The translations under genes and the position numbers were made by a program. A stretch of 64,000 nucleotides of DNA from Mycoplana dimorpha (GTDB taxonomy: Bacteria > Pseudomonadota > Alphaproteobacteria > Rhizobiales > Rhizobiaceae): assembly GCF_003046475.1 (NCBI RefSeq), contig NZ_PZZZ01000002.1, positions 124,001 to 188,000 on the forward strand. Direction: 5' to 3'. The notes beneath the pieces are model-generated. The model was not told where the DNA came from and made no database searches. It saw nothing but the letters and a program-made list of their open reading frames with translations. Shown here piece by piece: positions 1 through 8,669 of this stretch (within the stretch, counting starts at the first letter, position 1; every line of letters begins with the position of its first letter).

Positions 1-1
1 G

Positions 2-1021
2 GGGCTGCCCGGCGGCGCCAAGACGAAGACCGGCCAGTGGTCGACATCGGCGCAGGTGCTGGAGGATCTCGCCGCCGAAGGCGTGCCGCTGCCGCGCAAG
101 ATCGTCGACTGGCGCCAGCTGACGAAGCTGAAATCCACCTATACGGACGCGCTGCCCGGCTACGTTCATCCGCAGACCCGGCGCGTTCATACCTGCTATT
201 CGCTGGCATCGACGACGACGGGACGGCTTTCCTCGACCGAGCCGAACCTTCAGAACATCCCGATCCGCACTGGCGAGGGGCGCAAGATCCGGGCTGCCTT
301 CATCGCCTCGCCGGGACACAAGCTCGTTTCGGCCGACTACAGCCAGATCGAGTTGCGCGTGCTGGCGCATGTCGCCGACATTCCGCAACTGCGGCAGGCC
401 TTCGCCGAGGGGATCGACATTCACGCCATGACGGCGTCGGAAATGTTCGGCGTGCCGGTCGAGGGCATGCCGGCGGAGGTGCGCCGCCGCGCCAAGGCCA
501 TCAACTTCGGCATCATCTACGGCATTTCGGCCTTCGGTCTCGCCAATCAGCTCTCCATCGAGCGCTCCGAGGCGGGCGACTACATCAAGCGCTACTTTGA
601 GCGTTTCCCCGGCATCCGGGACTACATGGAGTCGACCAAGGCCTTTGCCCGTGAAAACGGCTATGTCGAGACGATCTTCGGCCGCCGCGCCCATTACCCG
701 GAGATCAGGTCGTCCAATCCCTCCGTTCGGGCCTTCAACGAGCGCGCCGCAATCAACGCCCCCATCCAGGGCTCGGCCGCCGACATCATCCGCCGGGCCA
801 TGATCAAGATGGAACCGGCGCTCGAGGCCGGAAAGCTCTCCGCCCGCATGCTCCTGCAGGTGCACGACGAACTGGTGTTCGAGGTCGAGGAGACCGAGGT
901 CGAGCGCACTCTGCCGGTCATCGTCGAAGTGATGGAGAATGCGGCGATGCCCGCACTCGCCATGAAGGTCCCGCTGAAAGTGGATGCGCGGGCGGCCGAC
1001 AACTGGGACGAGGCGCACTGA
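2..1021 (+). CDS. polA: DNA polymerase I, C-terminal part (gene starts before the window)
   Basis: Family A DNA polymerase, used in repair and Okazaki fragment maturation. Only the last 339 residues or so are present; the frame is open to the window edge, so the 5'-nuclease and proofreading domains lie outside. The polymerase palm and fingers are complete: motif A (DYSQIELRVLAH, near 337-372, with the metal-binding Asp), motif B in the fingers (RRRAKAINFGIIYG, near 484-525, with the Lys and Tyr of the O-helix) and motif C (QVHDELVFEV, near 856-885, with the second catalytic Asp). The protein ends normally at TGA 1019-1021. I see no frameshift. Identification is secure; only the 5' extent is unknown. 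Confidence 0.97.
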   Translation, partial: GLPGGAKTKTGQWSTSAQVLEDLAAEGVPLPRKIVDWRQLTKLKSTYTDALPGYVHPQTRRVHTCYSLASTTTGRLSSTEPNLQNIPIRTGEGRKIRAAFIASPGHKLVSADYSQIELRVLAHVADIPQLRQAFAEGIDIHAMTASEMFGVPVEGMPAEVRRRAKAINFGIIYGISAFGLANQLSIERSEAGDYIKRYFERFPGIRDYMESTKAFARENGYVETIFGRRAHYPEIRSSNPSVRAFNERAAINAPIQGSAADIIRRAMIKMEPALEAGKLSARMLLQVHDELVFEVEETEVERTLPVIVEVMENAAMPALAMKVPLKVDARAADNWDEAH

Positions 1022-1109
1022 GCCGGCGGCCGCCTTCTCCCGATCCGTTGCGGGACCGTTTACCACGCCGGGACCTTTTGAAAGGCGCGATCGTGCGATC
1101 CGTCGCGCC

Positions 1110-1124
1110 TTAACCCGCCCTTAA
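1110..1124. promoter_or_regulatory. CtrA-type box, exact TTAA-N7-TTAA
   Basis: The bases read TTAA, seven bases (CCCGCCC), TTAA, an exact match to the CtrA consensus of alphaproteobacteria. The box lies in the 209-bp gap between polA and the GT4 gene, about 107 bp before the GT4 start. By position it could govern the first operon of the polysaccharide island. CtrA binding is inferred from sequence only. Confidence 0.5.
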
Positions 1125-1230
1125 ACCCCTGACTGCCTACCTGCGGGGACGCTTGGGGCGTGCTCTGCCGATCGACGGCCGCGCCTGAAACGATGCGGGT
1201 TTCCCGCGATCAAGCGGCACGGACGATCGC

Positions 1231-2463
1231 ATGGATGCAATTCGACCACTCAGCCCTTCCACCAATACGGCCCGGCGCGCGCCGCTGGTCGTGCAGGTGG
1301 TCCGCCAATACGCCCCCAGCCGGGGCGGGCTGGAGGACGTCGTCGCCAACCTGTCGCGACGGCTCCATCATCACGGCTACCGGGTGCGGGTCGTCACGCT
1401 CGACCGCGTCTTCACGGCACTCGACCGGACCTTGCCGACCAGCGAGACGATCGACGGGATCGAGGTTGTTCGAATACCCTTCAGGGGCAGCACGCGCTAT
1501 CCGCTGGCACCCGCGGTGTTCCAGCATATTCGGGATGCCGACCTCGTGCATGTTCACGCCATCGACTTTTTCTTCGATGCGCTGGCCTGGGGCAAGCTCC
1601 TGCATCGCAAGCCGATGGTCGCGACCACCCATGGCGGCTTCTTTCACACGCCAAGGCACGCGACGGTCAAACTGGCCTGGTTCAACGTGCTGACGCGCCT
1701 GTCGGCCCTTGCCTATCACCGGCTGATCGGCTGCAGCGCGCAGGATGCGCGGCGCTTCCGCAGCATCGCAGGCCGTCGTGTGGTGGAGATCGACAACGGG
1801 GCCAATGTCGAAAAATTCCGGGACGCCGGCTCGAAGAAGCCGCTCCGGCGGATCGTCACGATCGGCCGCTTCTCCTCCAACAAGCGGCTGGAGCGCCTGC
1901 TTGACGCCCTGTCGCGACTTGTCGTGCACGAGCCGGACTGGCGGCTTGCGATCGTCGGCGTGCCCGGCGACCAGTCCGAGGCCGCACTGTATCGGATGAT
2001 CGGCGAGCGGGCGCTCGAGGACCATGTCGATGTTCACATCGGGCTTTCCGACGGCGCCATCCGTGACCTGCTCGGCCAATGCTCGCTGTTTGCCTCGGCC
2101 TCGGAATATGAAGGTTTCGGTCTCGTTGCCGTCGAGGCGATGAGTGCCGGCCTCATGCCTTTGCTGCATCCCAATCCGGCCTATCGGGATCTGGCATCCA
2201 GGCACTGCGAGGTGCGTCTCTGCGACTTCGAGAACGCCGAGATGGCGGCCCGAACGATCAACTCGGCCTTTCTGTCGCTGGCGAGCGATGTGGCAGGCCA
2301 CCGCGTTGCGGCGATGCGCGCGTCGGAGCCTTACTCGTGGGACCACGTCGCCGGGCGCTACGCAGAGATCTACGAAGACATTCTTGGCGTCGCGGCGCCG
2401 GTTGCCGAGGATCAGCCGGTCAAGAGCGGTATGCGGAATGAAATCGCGGTTGGCGGTCGATAG
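1231..2463 (+). CDS. Glycosyltransferase family 4 (GT-B fold)
   Basis: A 410-residue cytoplasmic or membrane-associated retaining glycosyltransferase. The N-terminal Rossmann half starts with the acceptor-side pattern VRQYAPSRGGLEDVV (the usual GT4 'P.GG.E..V' motif). The C-terminal half carries the nucleotide-sugar motif EGFGLVAVE, with Glu294 and Glu302 forming the E-x7-E pair. It likely adds one sugar to a lipid-linked repeat unit in the surface-polysaccharide pathway of this island; donor and acceptor cannot be read from sequence. ATG 1231 is the first good start, with only a weak ribosome site (GGACG). The next gene overlaps its 3' end by 26 bases, so the two are probably co-transcribed. 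A CtrA-type box lies upstream. Confidence 0.88.
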   Translation: MDAIRPLSPSTNTARRAPLVVQVVRQYAPSRGGLEDVVANLSRRLHHHGYRVRVVTLDRVFTALDRTLPTSETIDGIEVVRIPFRGSTRYPLAPAVFQHIRDADLVHVHAIDFFFDALAWGKLLHRKPMVATTHGGFFHTPRHATVKLAWFNVLTRLSALAYHRLIGCSAQDARRFRSIAGRRVVEIDNGANVEKFRDAGSKKPLRRIVTIGRFSSNKRLERLLDALSRLVVHEPDWRLAIVGVPGDQSEAALYRMIGERALEDHVDVHIGLSDGAIRDLLGQCSLFASASEYEGFGLVAVEAMSAGLMPLLHPNPAYRDLASRHCEVRLCDFENAEMAARTINSAFLSLASDVAGHRVAAMRASEPYSWDHVAGRYAEIYEDILGVAAPVAEDQPVKSGMRNEIAVGGR

Positions 2464-3532
2464 GCACGTGCCCCACGGCAATCGCTCGCCCCGGCGCAAG
2501 GCGCTGCCGGCGGCTCTGCTGGCGGTTGTCCTCGCGATGCCCGGCGAACTCTCCGCCGCCTGCCTGCGCGGCATCAATCTCGCCGGCGCCGAATTCGGGA
2601 CGCGGTCCGGCACTCATGGCCAGGACTACATCTTCCCCGCCGACGAGACGATCGGTTACTTCGCCGCTAAGGGCTTCAACGCCGTGCGCCTGCCGTTTCG
2701 CTGGGAGCGGCTGCAGCCGCGCCTCAGTGGAGCCTTTGATCCCGCCGAGCTCAACCGGCTGGTCGATGCGGTCGATCGCCTGCGTGGCGCAGGCCTGGCC
2801 GTTGTCCTCGATCCGCACAATTATGCCTACTACGACGACGGGCGGATCGGTTCGCCCGAGGTGCCGGTCGAAGCGTTTGCCGATTTCTGGCGGCGCTTGG
2901 CAGCCGAGTTCAAGGACGATTCCGGGATATACTTCGGACTGATGAACGAGCCGCACGATGTCGCGGCAGCCGATTGGCTGACGGCGGTCAACGCGGCGAT
3001 TTCCGCCATACGCGGTGCCGGCGCCGGCAACCTGGTCTACGTCCCTGGAACGGCCTGGACCGGAGCGCACAGCTGGGAAGCTGACCGGCCGGGCGGAGCA
3101 AACGGCGCGGTGATGCTGGGGGTGGTCGATCCCACCCGCAACTACGCCTATGAGGTGCACCAGTATCTCGACGAGGATTTCTCCGGCACCCATGCGAGCT
3201 GCGAGGGCGCCGATGCCGCCGTGGCGGCGCTGCAGCGGTTCACCGCCTGGCTGCGCCAGCACAACGAGCGCGGTTTCCTGGGCGAGTTCGGCGCTCCGGC
3301 CACGCCGGTGTGCCTGGCTGGGCTGACACGCATGGTGGCGGTGATCCGTGCGGCGCCGGATGTCTGGACCGGGTGGACCTACTGGGCCGCCGGCGAATGG
3401 TGGCCCGAGACCGAGCCGCTCAATATCCAGCCGACCGCAAGCGGGGACCGGCCGCAGCTGAAGGCCCTGCAACTCGAAAGCGCCGGGGCCGAATCGCGGG
3501 GCAGATCCTGCCCGGCCCTCGAAGGCGGATGA
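2438..3532 (+). CDS. Secreted glycoside hydrolase family 5 (endoglucanase-like)
   Basis: A 364-residue GH5-type (beta/alpha)8 hydrolase with a signal peptide (a run of Arg/Lys, then ALPAALLAVVLA, likely cleaved near GELSAA). Catalytic residues are visible: acid/base Glu171 in LMNEPHD and nucleophile Glu283 in LGEFGAP. RLPFRWERLQP and EVHQY are further GH5 landmarks. It would act in the periplasm or outside, cutting a beta-glycan. In exopolysaccharide loci such enzymes trim chain length or release polymer. Substrate is unknown; plain cellulase activity is possible but not implied by context. The start is ambiguous: ATG 2438 overlaps the GT4 gene, and GTG 2468 also gives a signal peptide. It ends 4 bp from the convergent polymerase-like gene. 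Confidence 0.85.
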   Translation: MKSRLAVDRHVPHGNRSPRRKALPAALLAVVLAMPGELSAACLRGINLAGAEFGTRSGTHGQDYIFPADETIGYFAAKGFNAVRLPFRWERLQPRLSGAFDPAELNRLVDAVDRLRGAGLAVVLDPHNYAYYDDGRIGSPEVPVEAFADFWRRLAAEFKDDSGIYFGLMNEPHDVAAADWLTAVNAAISAIRGAGAGNLVYVPGTAWTGAHSWEADRPGGANGAVMLGVVDPTRNYAYEVHQYLDEDFSGTHASCEGADAAVAALQRFTAWLRQHNERGFLGEFGAPATPVCLAGLTRMVAVIRAAPDVWTGWTYWAAGEWWPETEPLNIQPTASGDRPQLKALQLESAGAESRGRSCPALEGG

Positions 3533-3536
3533 GCAA

Positions 3537-4889
3537 TCACGAGCGCCCGATCGCTCCGCGACGGCTGCCGAGCACCTCCGCCGGCGCTCGTGCCCCGACG
3601 CTCTCGGCGGGCTGAAGTCGCCGCGACTGCGCCGCGGTCCGGCACGCGCCGGCGGTGCCGACCAGGAACCACATCAGCGCGGCCGTCTTGATCGAATAGA
3701 ACGAGTCGCTGATCAGCATCAGAAGCAGCAGGTAGACGATCATCATCGAATGGAACAGCCAGGCCCGCGCCTCGGCAAGCGGCGCATGGACGAAGACCGT
3801 CCAGAGCGCGACGAAGCCGAAGATGCCGAAAGCGGTGAGCGAATAGGCGAGGCCGGAATCGGCGGTGAACTGGTCGGTGGTCCCGATGCCCAGCACGACG
3901 CTGAGATCGAGCCGGGTCAGGATATGCGCCGTCACGGCAAATCGGCCGGCAAGGTCGTTGGGTCCCCCTTCCGAAAGCGAGGTAATGCCCCAGCTTGCCA
4001 GAACGGCAAGCAGGAAGAAGGGCAGGACGGTCCAGACGATCCGGGGCAGGAACCTGTAGAACGGATACAGAAGGGTGATCACCACGCAGGTGTAGAGGCC
4101 GAACCGCGCATCGGCGAGCGCGATGACGGTAAACGCCAGGGCGACCGCCAGCCACCGCCCGGCAAAGTCCCGGCCGCGGAACAGCGCCCAAGCATAGACG
4201 ATCACGGCGAAGTTGCCCATCGACACCGGCTCCAGGAATACCGACGAGACCCGGTGCTGGCCGAGGAAGGGCAGGATGGTGCGCGGTTCCGGGCGCTGGC
4301 CGGAAATGAACAGGCCCTTCGTCTGCCCGAACACCTGGTCGAGCGTGACCGTTCCGCGTGCGAGGTAGTAGCCGATGACGTTGAAGTAGTCGAGGAACGT
4401 ATCGAGCGCCAAATACTCGAAAAACCCGAAGCCGACGACGATCAGGGCACTTGCAAGCACCAGCCGGTCCGCAAGCCTGATATCGGCAAGCCGTATGGCC
4501 ATGAAGTAGAAGGCGAGCGGGACGAGGATGTCGCGCACCGCCTTCGGATTGACCTGCCCGCGCAGCATGAATAGCATCAGCATGTAGCTCACGAACACCG
4601 CGACGAACACATAGAGCGCGGGCTTGCGCGTCATTGCCGCGAGAAAGGCGCACCCGACGATTGCCATTTCGGTAAGGATGACGTGCCGGTCGGCAGTGCC
4701 CATGAAACGGGTGTTTACCAGGCAGAGGAAAGCGTTGAAGACCAGCGCGCCGATCACCGTGGCGATCGCAAGAAGCCGGACATGGGTGGCGCAAGGGGCG
4801 GCCGCCTCCACTTCGGGTACAGGGCGGCCATCCCAAGTCCCGCTTCTAGGGGGGATGCCGCCAGGTACGGTCGATGCGCTCCGGGCCAT
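3537..4889 (-). CDS. O-antigen polymerase/ligase-like multi-pass membrane protein
   Basis: A 450-residue protein with about ten or more hydrophobic segments and a large periplasmic loop around residues 190-230 (TKGLFISGQRPEP and following), the general plan of Wzy polymerases and WaaL-type ligases. I infer that it polymerises or transfers the polysaccharide repeat made by this island in the inner membrane. No Wzy-specific motif is conserved enough to prove it, and rhizobial relatives carry varied names. The ATG at 4889 has a strong ribosome site (GGGAGG) and follows the co-polymerase gene by 12 bp, so the two form an operon. The last 40 residues are Ala/Arg-rich and cytoplasmic. Confidence 0.65.
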   Translation of the reverse strand: MARSASTVPGGIPPRSGTWDGRPVPEVEAAAPCATHVRLLAIATVIGALVFNAFLCLVNTRFMGTADRHVILTEMAIVGCAFLAAMTRKPALYVFVAVFVSYMLMLFMLRGQVNPKAVRDILVPLAFYFMAIRLADIRLADRLVLASALIVVGFGFFEYLALDTFLDYFNVIGYYLARGTVTLDQVFGQTKGLFISGQRPEPRTILPFLGQHRVSSVFLEPVSMGNFAVIVYAWALFRGRDFAGRWLAVALAFTVIALADARFGLYTCVVITLLYPFYRFLPRIVWTVLPFFLLAVLASWGITSLSEGGPNDLAGRFAVTAHILTRLDLSVVLGIGTTDQFTADSGLAYSLTAFGIFGFVALWTVFVHAPLAEARAWLFHSMMIVYLLLLMLISDSFYSIKTAALMWFLVGTAGACRTAAQSRRLQPAESVGARAPAEVLGSRRGAIGRS

Positions 4890-4901
4890 CGCAAGCCTCC
4901 C

Positions 4902-6941
4902 TTATGGGGCCCGCCCGCAAAGGAGCGCGCTTCCCACCAGCTTGTCCCGCCAGGGACCGATGTCGGTCATGAGGATGTCGAGCGCGTCGCCGTGCGTGAC
5001 GCCGGCGGCGGCGACGATAACGATGCCATCGACGTGCTTCAGAACGGCAGGCAAGACGGTGCGGGCCGGGGTGTCGCCGCAATCGACAATGCGGAAGTCC
5101 GGCGCCGCCAGTTGGAGCGCTGTGCTGACGCGTGAGGAGGAGAGCGCCGAAATCCGCTCCAGGATGCCGGAACCGATCCGTTCGAAATGCAGGACGTCCT
5201 CGATCGTCTCGGCCCGGGAGCGCGCCTGAGAGCCATGCAGCGGGATCGCGCCCTCGGTCCTGATGCGGACTGTCGGCGGCTTCGCCCCCCGCCGCAGGTC
5301 GCCGCCAGAGTAGAGCACTTCCTCGCCGAGCAGCCCCATTTCGCGGCCGAGTTCCGCCGCGATACCGTCGCTATCCCTGCTGTCGGGCGACAGGATGGCG
5401 ATCGTCGCCGGCCGGGCCGCACCGAACTCAGCCTGCAGAAGCTGCGCGAGGCGGCGGATGCCCGTTGCGCGCGGCATCGCCTGTTGTTCTGGCCGCCTGG
5501 CCAGGGGGAAGAAACGGGATAGCCGTTGTGAGAGGGCCCGCTCGACGACCTTTTCCGCATCGCCTTGCATGGTGACCAGCACCGGCACGCCGGTCTTGGC
5601 CACAAGCATCCGTTCGAGACGGGTGACGCCGCCGAACAGTTCCCGGGCGACCGCGAGACTTGCACCGGCGGCAGCGCCGAACAGGATGGCGGCGATCAGG
5701 ACCAGCATCCTCGGCGCCCGGACGGGCTTTTCGGACGGAACGGCCTCGGAGATGACGCGCGAGTTGCCGCTTGCCAGCCCCTGCTGGCGGCTGAGTTCCT
5801 CCGAGCGGGTCAAGAACGCCTTGTAGACGGCGTCGATCGCCTCCGCCTCGCTGACGAGCTGCGCCAGCTGGAAACGGACCGTGCCGTCGTCCTTGACCGA
5901 GGCCGCCTGCGAATCGAAGCGCTTTTCGAGCGATGCCAGGTTCGTCTTGGCCCGTTCGTAGGTGTTGGCGGTCAACTGCCGGATACGGCCGAGCTCCTTT
6001 TCGATCGCGCTGCGGACGCTGGCGATCTGCGAGCGCGCGGCGCGCATCTGCGGATGGCCACTGCCGAGGTTGGCGGAGAGCTCTGCCTGTCGGTCCAGCG
6101 CCTGGGCGTAGCGGCTGCGCAGCCCCGATAGCGTCGCGGAATTCAGCGCTTCTGGAATCGCGCCGGCCTCGACGTCGGATACGTTCAACTGCCGGGCCTG
6201 GTCATAGATCGTCCGCTGCTGCTCCACCTGCTGCTGTGCCGTGAGCAGCTGCTGGTTCAGGCCGACGAGCTGCTGGTCGGCGATCAGACCCTGGTCGCCG
6301 ACGCTGATCAGACCATTGTCGGAACGGAACTTTTCCACCGCCGCCTGCGCGTCAAGAACCCGCTTGCGCAGTTCCTCGGCCTGCTCTGCGATTGTGTGCG
6401 TGGTCCGCATGTTGAGGTCGAGCCTCGCCTTGTCGGCGATGCGCAGATAGCTCTCGGCGAGCGCATTGGCGATCTTCGCGGCCATCGCGCTGTCGCCGTG
6501 TCTGGCGGTGATGGTGAAGACGAAGCTGTCGCCGTTGCGCTCGACGACGAGGTTCTGAAGCAGCGCATCGACGACGGCATCGGTCGCGTCCGCGGTGCTC
6601 GCGGCGCGGCCGAGAAGGCGTGCCGCCAGGCCGGGCGGCCGGTTGAAGTACGGATCCTTCACGAGGTCGAGCTTCTGCACGACGTCGCGCAGCACGTCCC
6701 GGGACTGGATCAGGTAGAGCTGGCTGCCGAGCAGCTGCTGCATGTTGAGCGTGGCGCCCGTGTCGTTTCCGACAACCGGACCGCGCCCGATGTCGACGAA
6801 CAGTTCCGCAGTCGAGCGATAGAACGGCTTCTGGGTCAGCACAAAGCCGAGCGCCAGGACGGCGCAGGCGAGGGAAGCGAGAACCACGTAGTGGAGTCTC
6901 TTCCTCACGATCCCCGGCAGCTGAAATACGTCTATGTCCAT
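4902..6941 (-). CDS. Polysaccharide co-polymerase (Wzz/Wzc type) with degenerate tyrosine-kinase domain
   Basis: A 679-residue inner-membrane protein that should set chain length during polysaccharide polymerisation or export. Order: short cytoplasmic N-terminus, TM1 (about 18-36), periplasmic Wzz domain, long coiled coil (about 180-385) with SGHPQMRAARSQ, a Pro-containing stretch before TM2 (about 411-431), then a C-terminal domain clearly derived from a BY-kinase. In that domain the P-loop (516-526, ILSPDSRDSDG) has lost the Gly-Lys-Ser/Thr. The Walker A' Asp survives (SGGDLRR, 545-551). There is no C-terminal Tyr cluster. It is probably a structural, non-catalytic kinase remnant. Start chosen at ATG 6941 (MDIDVFQLPG), where homology begins; the frame continues upstream to 7028 without need. 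Confidence 0.85.
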   Translation of the reverse strand: MDIDVFQLPGIVRKRLHYVVLASLACAVLALGFVLTQKPFYRSTAELFVDIGRGPVVGNDTGATLNMQQLLGSQLYLIQSRDVLRDVVQKLDLVKDPYFNRPPGLAARLLGRAASTADATDAVVDALLQNLVVERNGDSFVFTITARHGDSAMAAKIANALAESYLRIADKARLDLNMRTTHTIAEQAEELRKRVLDAQAAVEKFRSDNGLISVGDQGLIADQQLVGLNQQLLTAQQQVEQQRTIYDQARQLNVSDVEAGAIPEALNSATLSGLRSRYAQALDRQAELSANLGSGHPQMRAARSQIASVRSAIEKELGRIRQLTANTYERAKTNLASLEKRFDSQAASVKDDGTVRFQLAQLVSEAEAIDAVYKAFLTRSEELSRQQGLASGNSRVISEAVPSEKPVRAPRMLVLIAAILFGAAAGASLAVARELFGGVTRLERMLVAKTGVPVLVTMQGDAEKVVERALSQRLSRFFPLARRPEQQAMPRATGIRRLAQLLQAEFGAARPATIAILSPDSRDSDGIAAELGREMGLLGEEVLYSGGDLRRGAKPPTVRIRTEGAIPLHGSQARSRAETIEDVLHFERIGSGILERISALSSSRVSTALQLAAPDFRIVDCGDTPARTVLPAVLKHVDGIVIVAAAGVTHGDALDILMTDIGPWRDKLVGSALLCGRAP

Positions 6942-7245
6942 CAAATGTCCGCCCCCGTCATGCGGCGCCCTGACTTGCACATGCAGCGCCCTCCGGCCGA
7001 GGGACTTGACCGGCTCTGGTCTGCGCAACCTCTCAGATCATGGTTAACAACGTCTCAACCCGACTCCGGAAAATTCGCAAGGCACGAGGACGAGGCACTC
7101 GCGACGGCGGCTGGTTTGCCCTTCACCGAATCTTATCCATTTCCCTTCAACCGTTCTTATCTCCCCTCCTGTATCCCTCTGGTTGAATTTGGCGCGATGC
7201 GGTTTTCCGCGTCGCGAGGAAGCAAGACGAGCTGGAGAGAATGCT
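6942..7245. other. Divergent promoter region of the island (304 bp)
   Basis: Non-coding gap between the co-polymerase gene (leftward) and the carrier-protein operon (rightward). It holds one TTAACCAT octamer on the - strand (7040-7047), a form of the CtrA half site, about 100 bp before the co-polymerase start, and a strong hairpin (7193-7216) just before the carrier-protein gene. The stretch between 7085 and 7190 is less GC-rich than its surroundings, as expected for promoters. No further gene is visible. Confidence 0.6.
7193..7216 (+). promoter_or_regulatory. 5'-leader hairpin before the carrier-protein gene
   Basis: CGCGATGCGG, loop TTTT, then CCGCGTCGCG: a ten-pair stem with one G.U pair when read as RNA. 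It ends 17 bases before the GGAG ribosome site (7234-7237) and 29 bases before the ATG at 7246. It has no U tract, so it is not a typical terminator. It could affect translation or mRNA stability of the operon; this is inference. Confidence 0.4.
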
Positions 7246-7500
7246 ATGAAACAGAAGATCCGTGAGCTGCTGGCCAAGCATGGCGGCCTGGCCGTCGCTG
7301 CCGACCAGATTGCCGACGATGCCGATCTCTACGCGGCAGGCATGTCGTCCTTCGCATCGGTCCAGATCATGCTGGCAATCGAGGAGGCCTTCGACCTCGA
7401 ATTTCCGGACAGCCTTCTCAATCGCAAGTCGTTCCAGAGCGTTGCTGCGATCACGCGCACCGTGGAGGGGCTCGTGAGCGGGGCGGAGGCGGCCGAATGA
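7246..7500 (+). CDS. Acyl carrier protein-like carrier protein (partner of the aa:CP ligase)
   Basis: An 84-residue, acidic, all-helical carrier protein. The phosphopantetheine site is Ser35 in GMSSFASVQ, replacing the common D-S-L, a form I associate with carrier proteins of amino acid:carrier-protein ligases rather than fatty-acid ACP. Helix II continues IMLAIEEAFDLEFPD, typical of the fold. Expected role: hold an amino acid as a thioester on its phosphopantetheine arm in the cytoplasm, loaded by the ligase encoded at 8666. ATG 7246 has GGAG eight bases upstream; the frame runs open further upstream but lacks a ribosome site there. Its stop overlaps the next gene's ATG (ATGA). No phosphopantetheinyl transferase is in the window, so a housekeeping one must modify it. 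Confidence 0.9.
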   Translation: MKQKIRELLAKHGGLAVAADQIADDADLYAAGMSSFASVQIMLAIEEAFDLEFPDSLLNRKSFQSVAAITRTVEGLVSGAEAAE

Positions 7501-8669
7501 ACGTTTCCACCGGCACAAGCCTGGCGGAACGGGTGGCCCGCGTTGCCGCCGTAGCGGAGGCCCATGCCGATGAGGTCGACGTAAAGGGCCGCTTTCCGGC
7601 GGAAGCGGTCGCAGCCATGCGCGCTGAGCGGCTGCTGTCGATCCAAATCGCGCCGGAGCTCGGTGGCGAGGGCGCGGCACTTGCCGAGATCGCGGAGGTC
7701 TGTTCGCGCATCGGCCAGGCCTGCTCGTCCGCCGCCATGGTCTTCGCCATGCACCAGATCAAGGCATCGAGCCTCGTCTCCCATGGCGGGGACAGCCCCT
7801 GGCATCGCGCCTTCATGGAGCGGATCTCTGCCGAACAGCTCCTGCTCGGTTCGGCAACGACGGAAGGTGGCATCGGCGGCAACCTCAGGAACAGCATCTG
7901 CGCCATTGAGGTCGAGGGCGGCCGCTGCCGGCTCGAGAAGGACGCAACCGTCATCTCCTATGGCGCCAACGCCGATGCGATCCTGATCACCTCGCGCAGC
8001 CGTCCGGACGCCGCTTCGACCGACCAGGTAATGACGGTGTTCACCAGCGACCAGTACACGCTCGAGCGCACCCATGTCTGGGATACGCTCGGCATGCGCG
8101 GCACCTGTTCGGACGGCTACCTGTTCAGGGGCGAAGCGCCGGCGGAGCAGATCCTGCCGAAGCCGTTCGCCGAGATCGCCGCCCAGTCAATGCTGGCGAC
8201 CTCGCATCTGCTCTGGAGTGCGGTCTGGTACGGCATTGCGGTCAACGCGATGGCCCGTGCGCAGGCCTTCGTCCGGACCGCTGCGCGCAAGACGCCCGGC
8301 CAGACACCACCCGGCGCGCTGCGGCTGGCGGAGGCTTCCAATCTCCTGCAGCTGCTCAGATCCAATGTGGTCGCGGGCCTGAAGGAGTTCGGGGCCGCCA
8401 AGACCGAGCCCGACAGGCTTTCGTCGATGGGTTTCGCTGTCGCCATGAACAATCTGAAGGTCGGCTCGTCGGAGACGATCCTGACGATCATCAACCACGC
8501 CATGCTGATCTGCGGCATCATGGGCTACAAGAACGGCACGCCCTACAGCCTCGGCCGACACCTGCGCGACGCGCATTCGGCTCAGTTGATGATCTCCAAC
8601 GACCGGATCCTCGGCAACACGTCAAATCTCCTGCTCGTCCACAAGCAGGACACCAGCCTCCTGGGGTGA
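7497..8669 (+). CDS. Acyl-CoA dehydrogenase-like flavoprotein, probably acting on carrier-bound substrate
   Basis: A 390-residue member of the acyl-CoA dehydrogenase superfamily: N-terminal helical domain, middle beta domain ([15 protein letters not shown] near 119-133, FAD/substrate side), C-terminal helical bundle. The usual catalytic base is not evident: where many family members have Y-E-G-T-S near the C-terminus this protein has GNTS (373-376), and I see no Glu in the helix-G stretch. That would argue against ordinary alpha,beta-dehydrogenation of fatty acyl-CoA. Relatives such as prolyl-carrier-protein oxidases act on amino acids tethered to carrier proteins, and the position between a carrier protein and its ligase favours such a role. 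It overlaps both neighbours by 4 bases (ATGA before, GTGA after), so translation is coupled. Confidence 0.82.
   Translation: MNVSTGTSLAERVARVAAVAEAHADEVDVKGRFPAEAVAAMRAERLLSIQIAPELGGEGAALAEIAEVCSRIGQACSSAAMVFAMHQIKASSLVSHGGDSPWHRAFMERISAEQLLLGSATTEGGIGGNLRNSICAIEVEGGRCRLEKDATVISYGANADAILITSRSRPDAASTDQVMTVFTSDQYTLERTHVWDTLGMRGTCSDGYLFRGEAPAEQILPKPFAEIAAQSMLATSHLLWSAVWYGIAVNAMARAQAFVRTAARKTPGQTPPGALRLAEASNLLQLLRSNVVAGLKEFGAAKTEPDRLSSMGFAVAMNNLKVGSSETILTIINHAMLICGIMGYKNGTPYSLGRHLRDAHSAQLMISNDRILGNTSNLLLVHKQDTSLLG

Noticed and set aside
1210-2613. Long open frame antisense to the GT4 gene (467 codons)
   Set aside because: It mirrors the coding frame of a clear glycosyltransferase, has no ribosome site or family resemblance, and such frames are common in GC-rich DNA.
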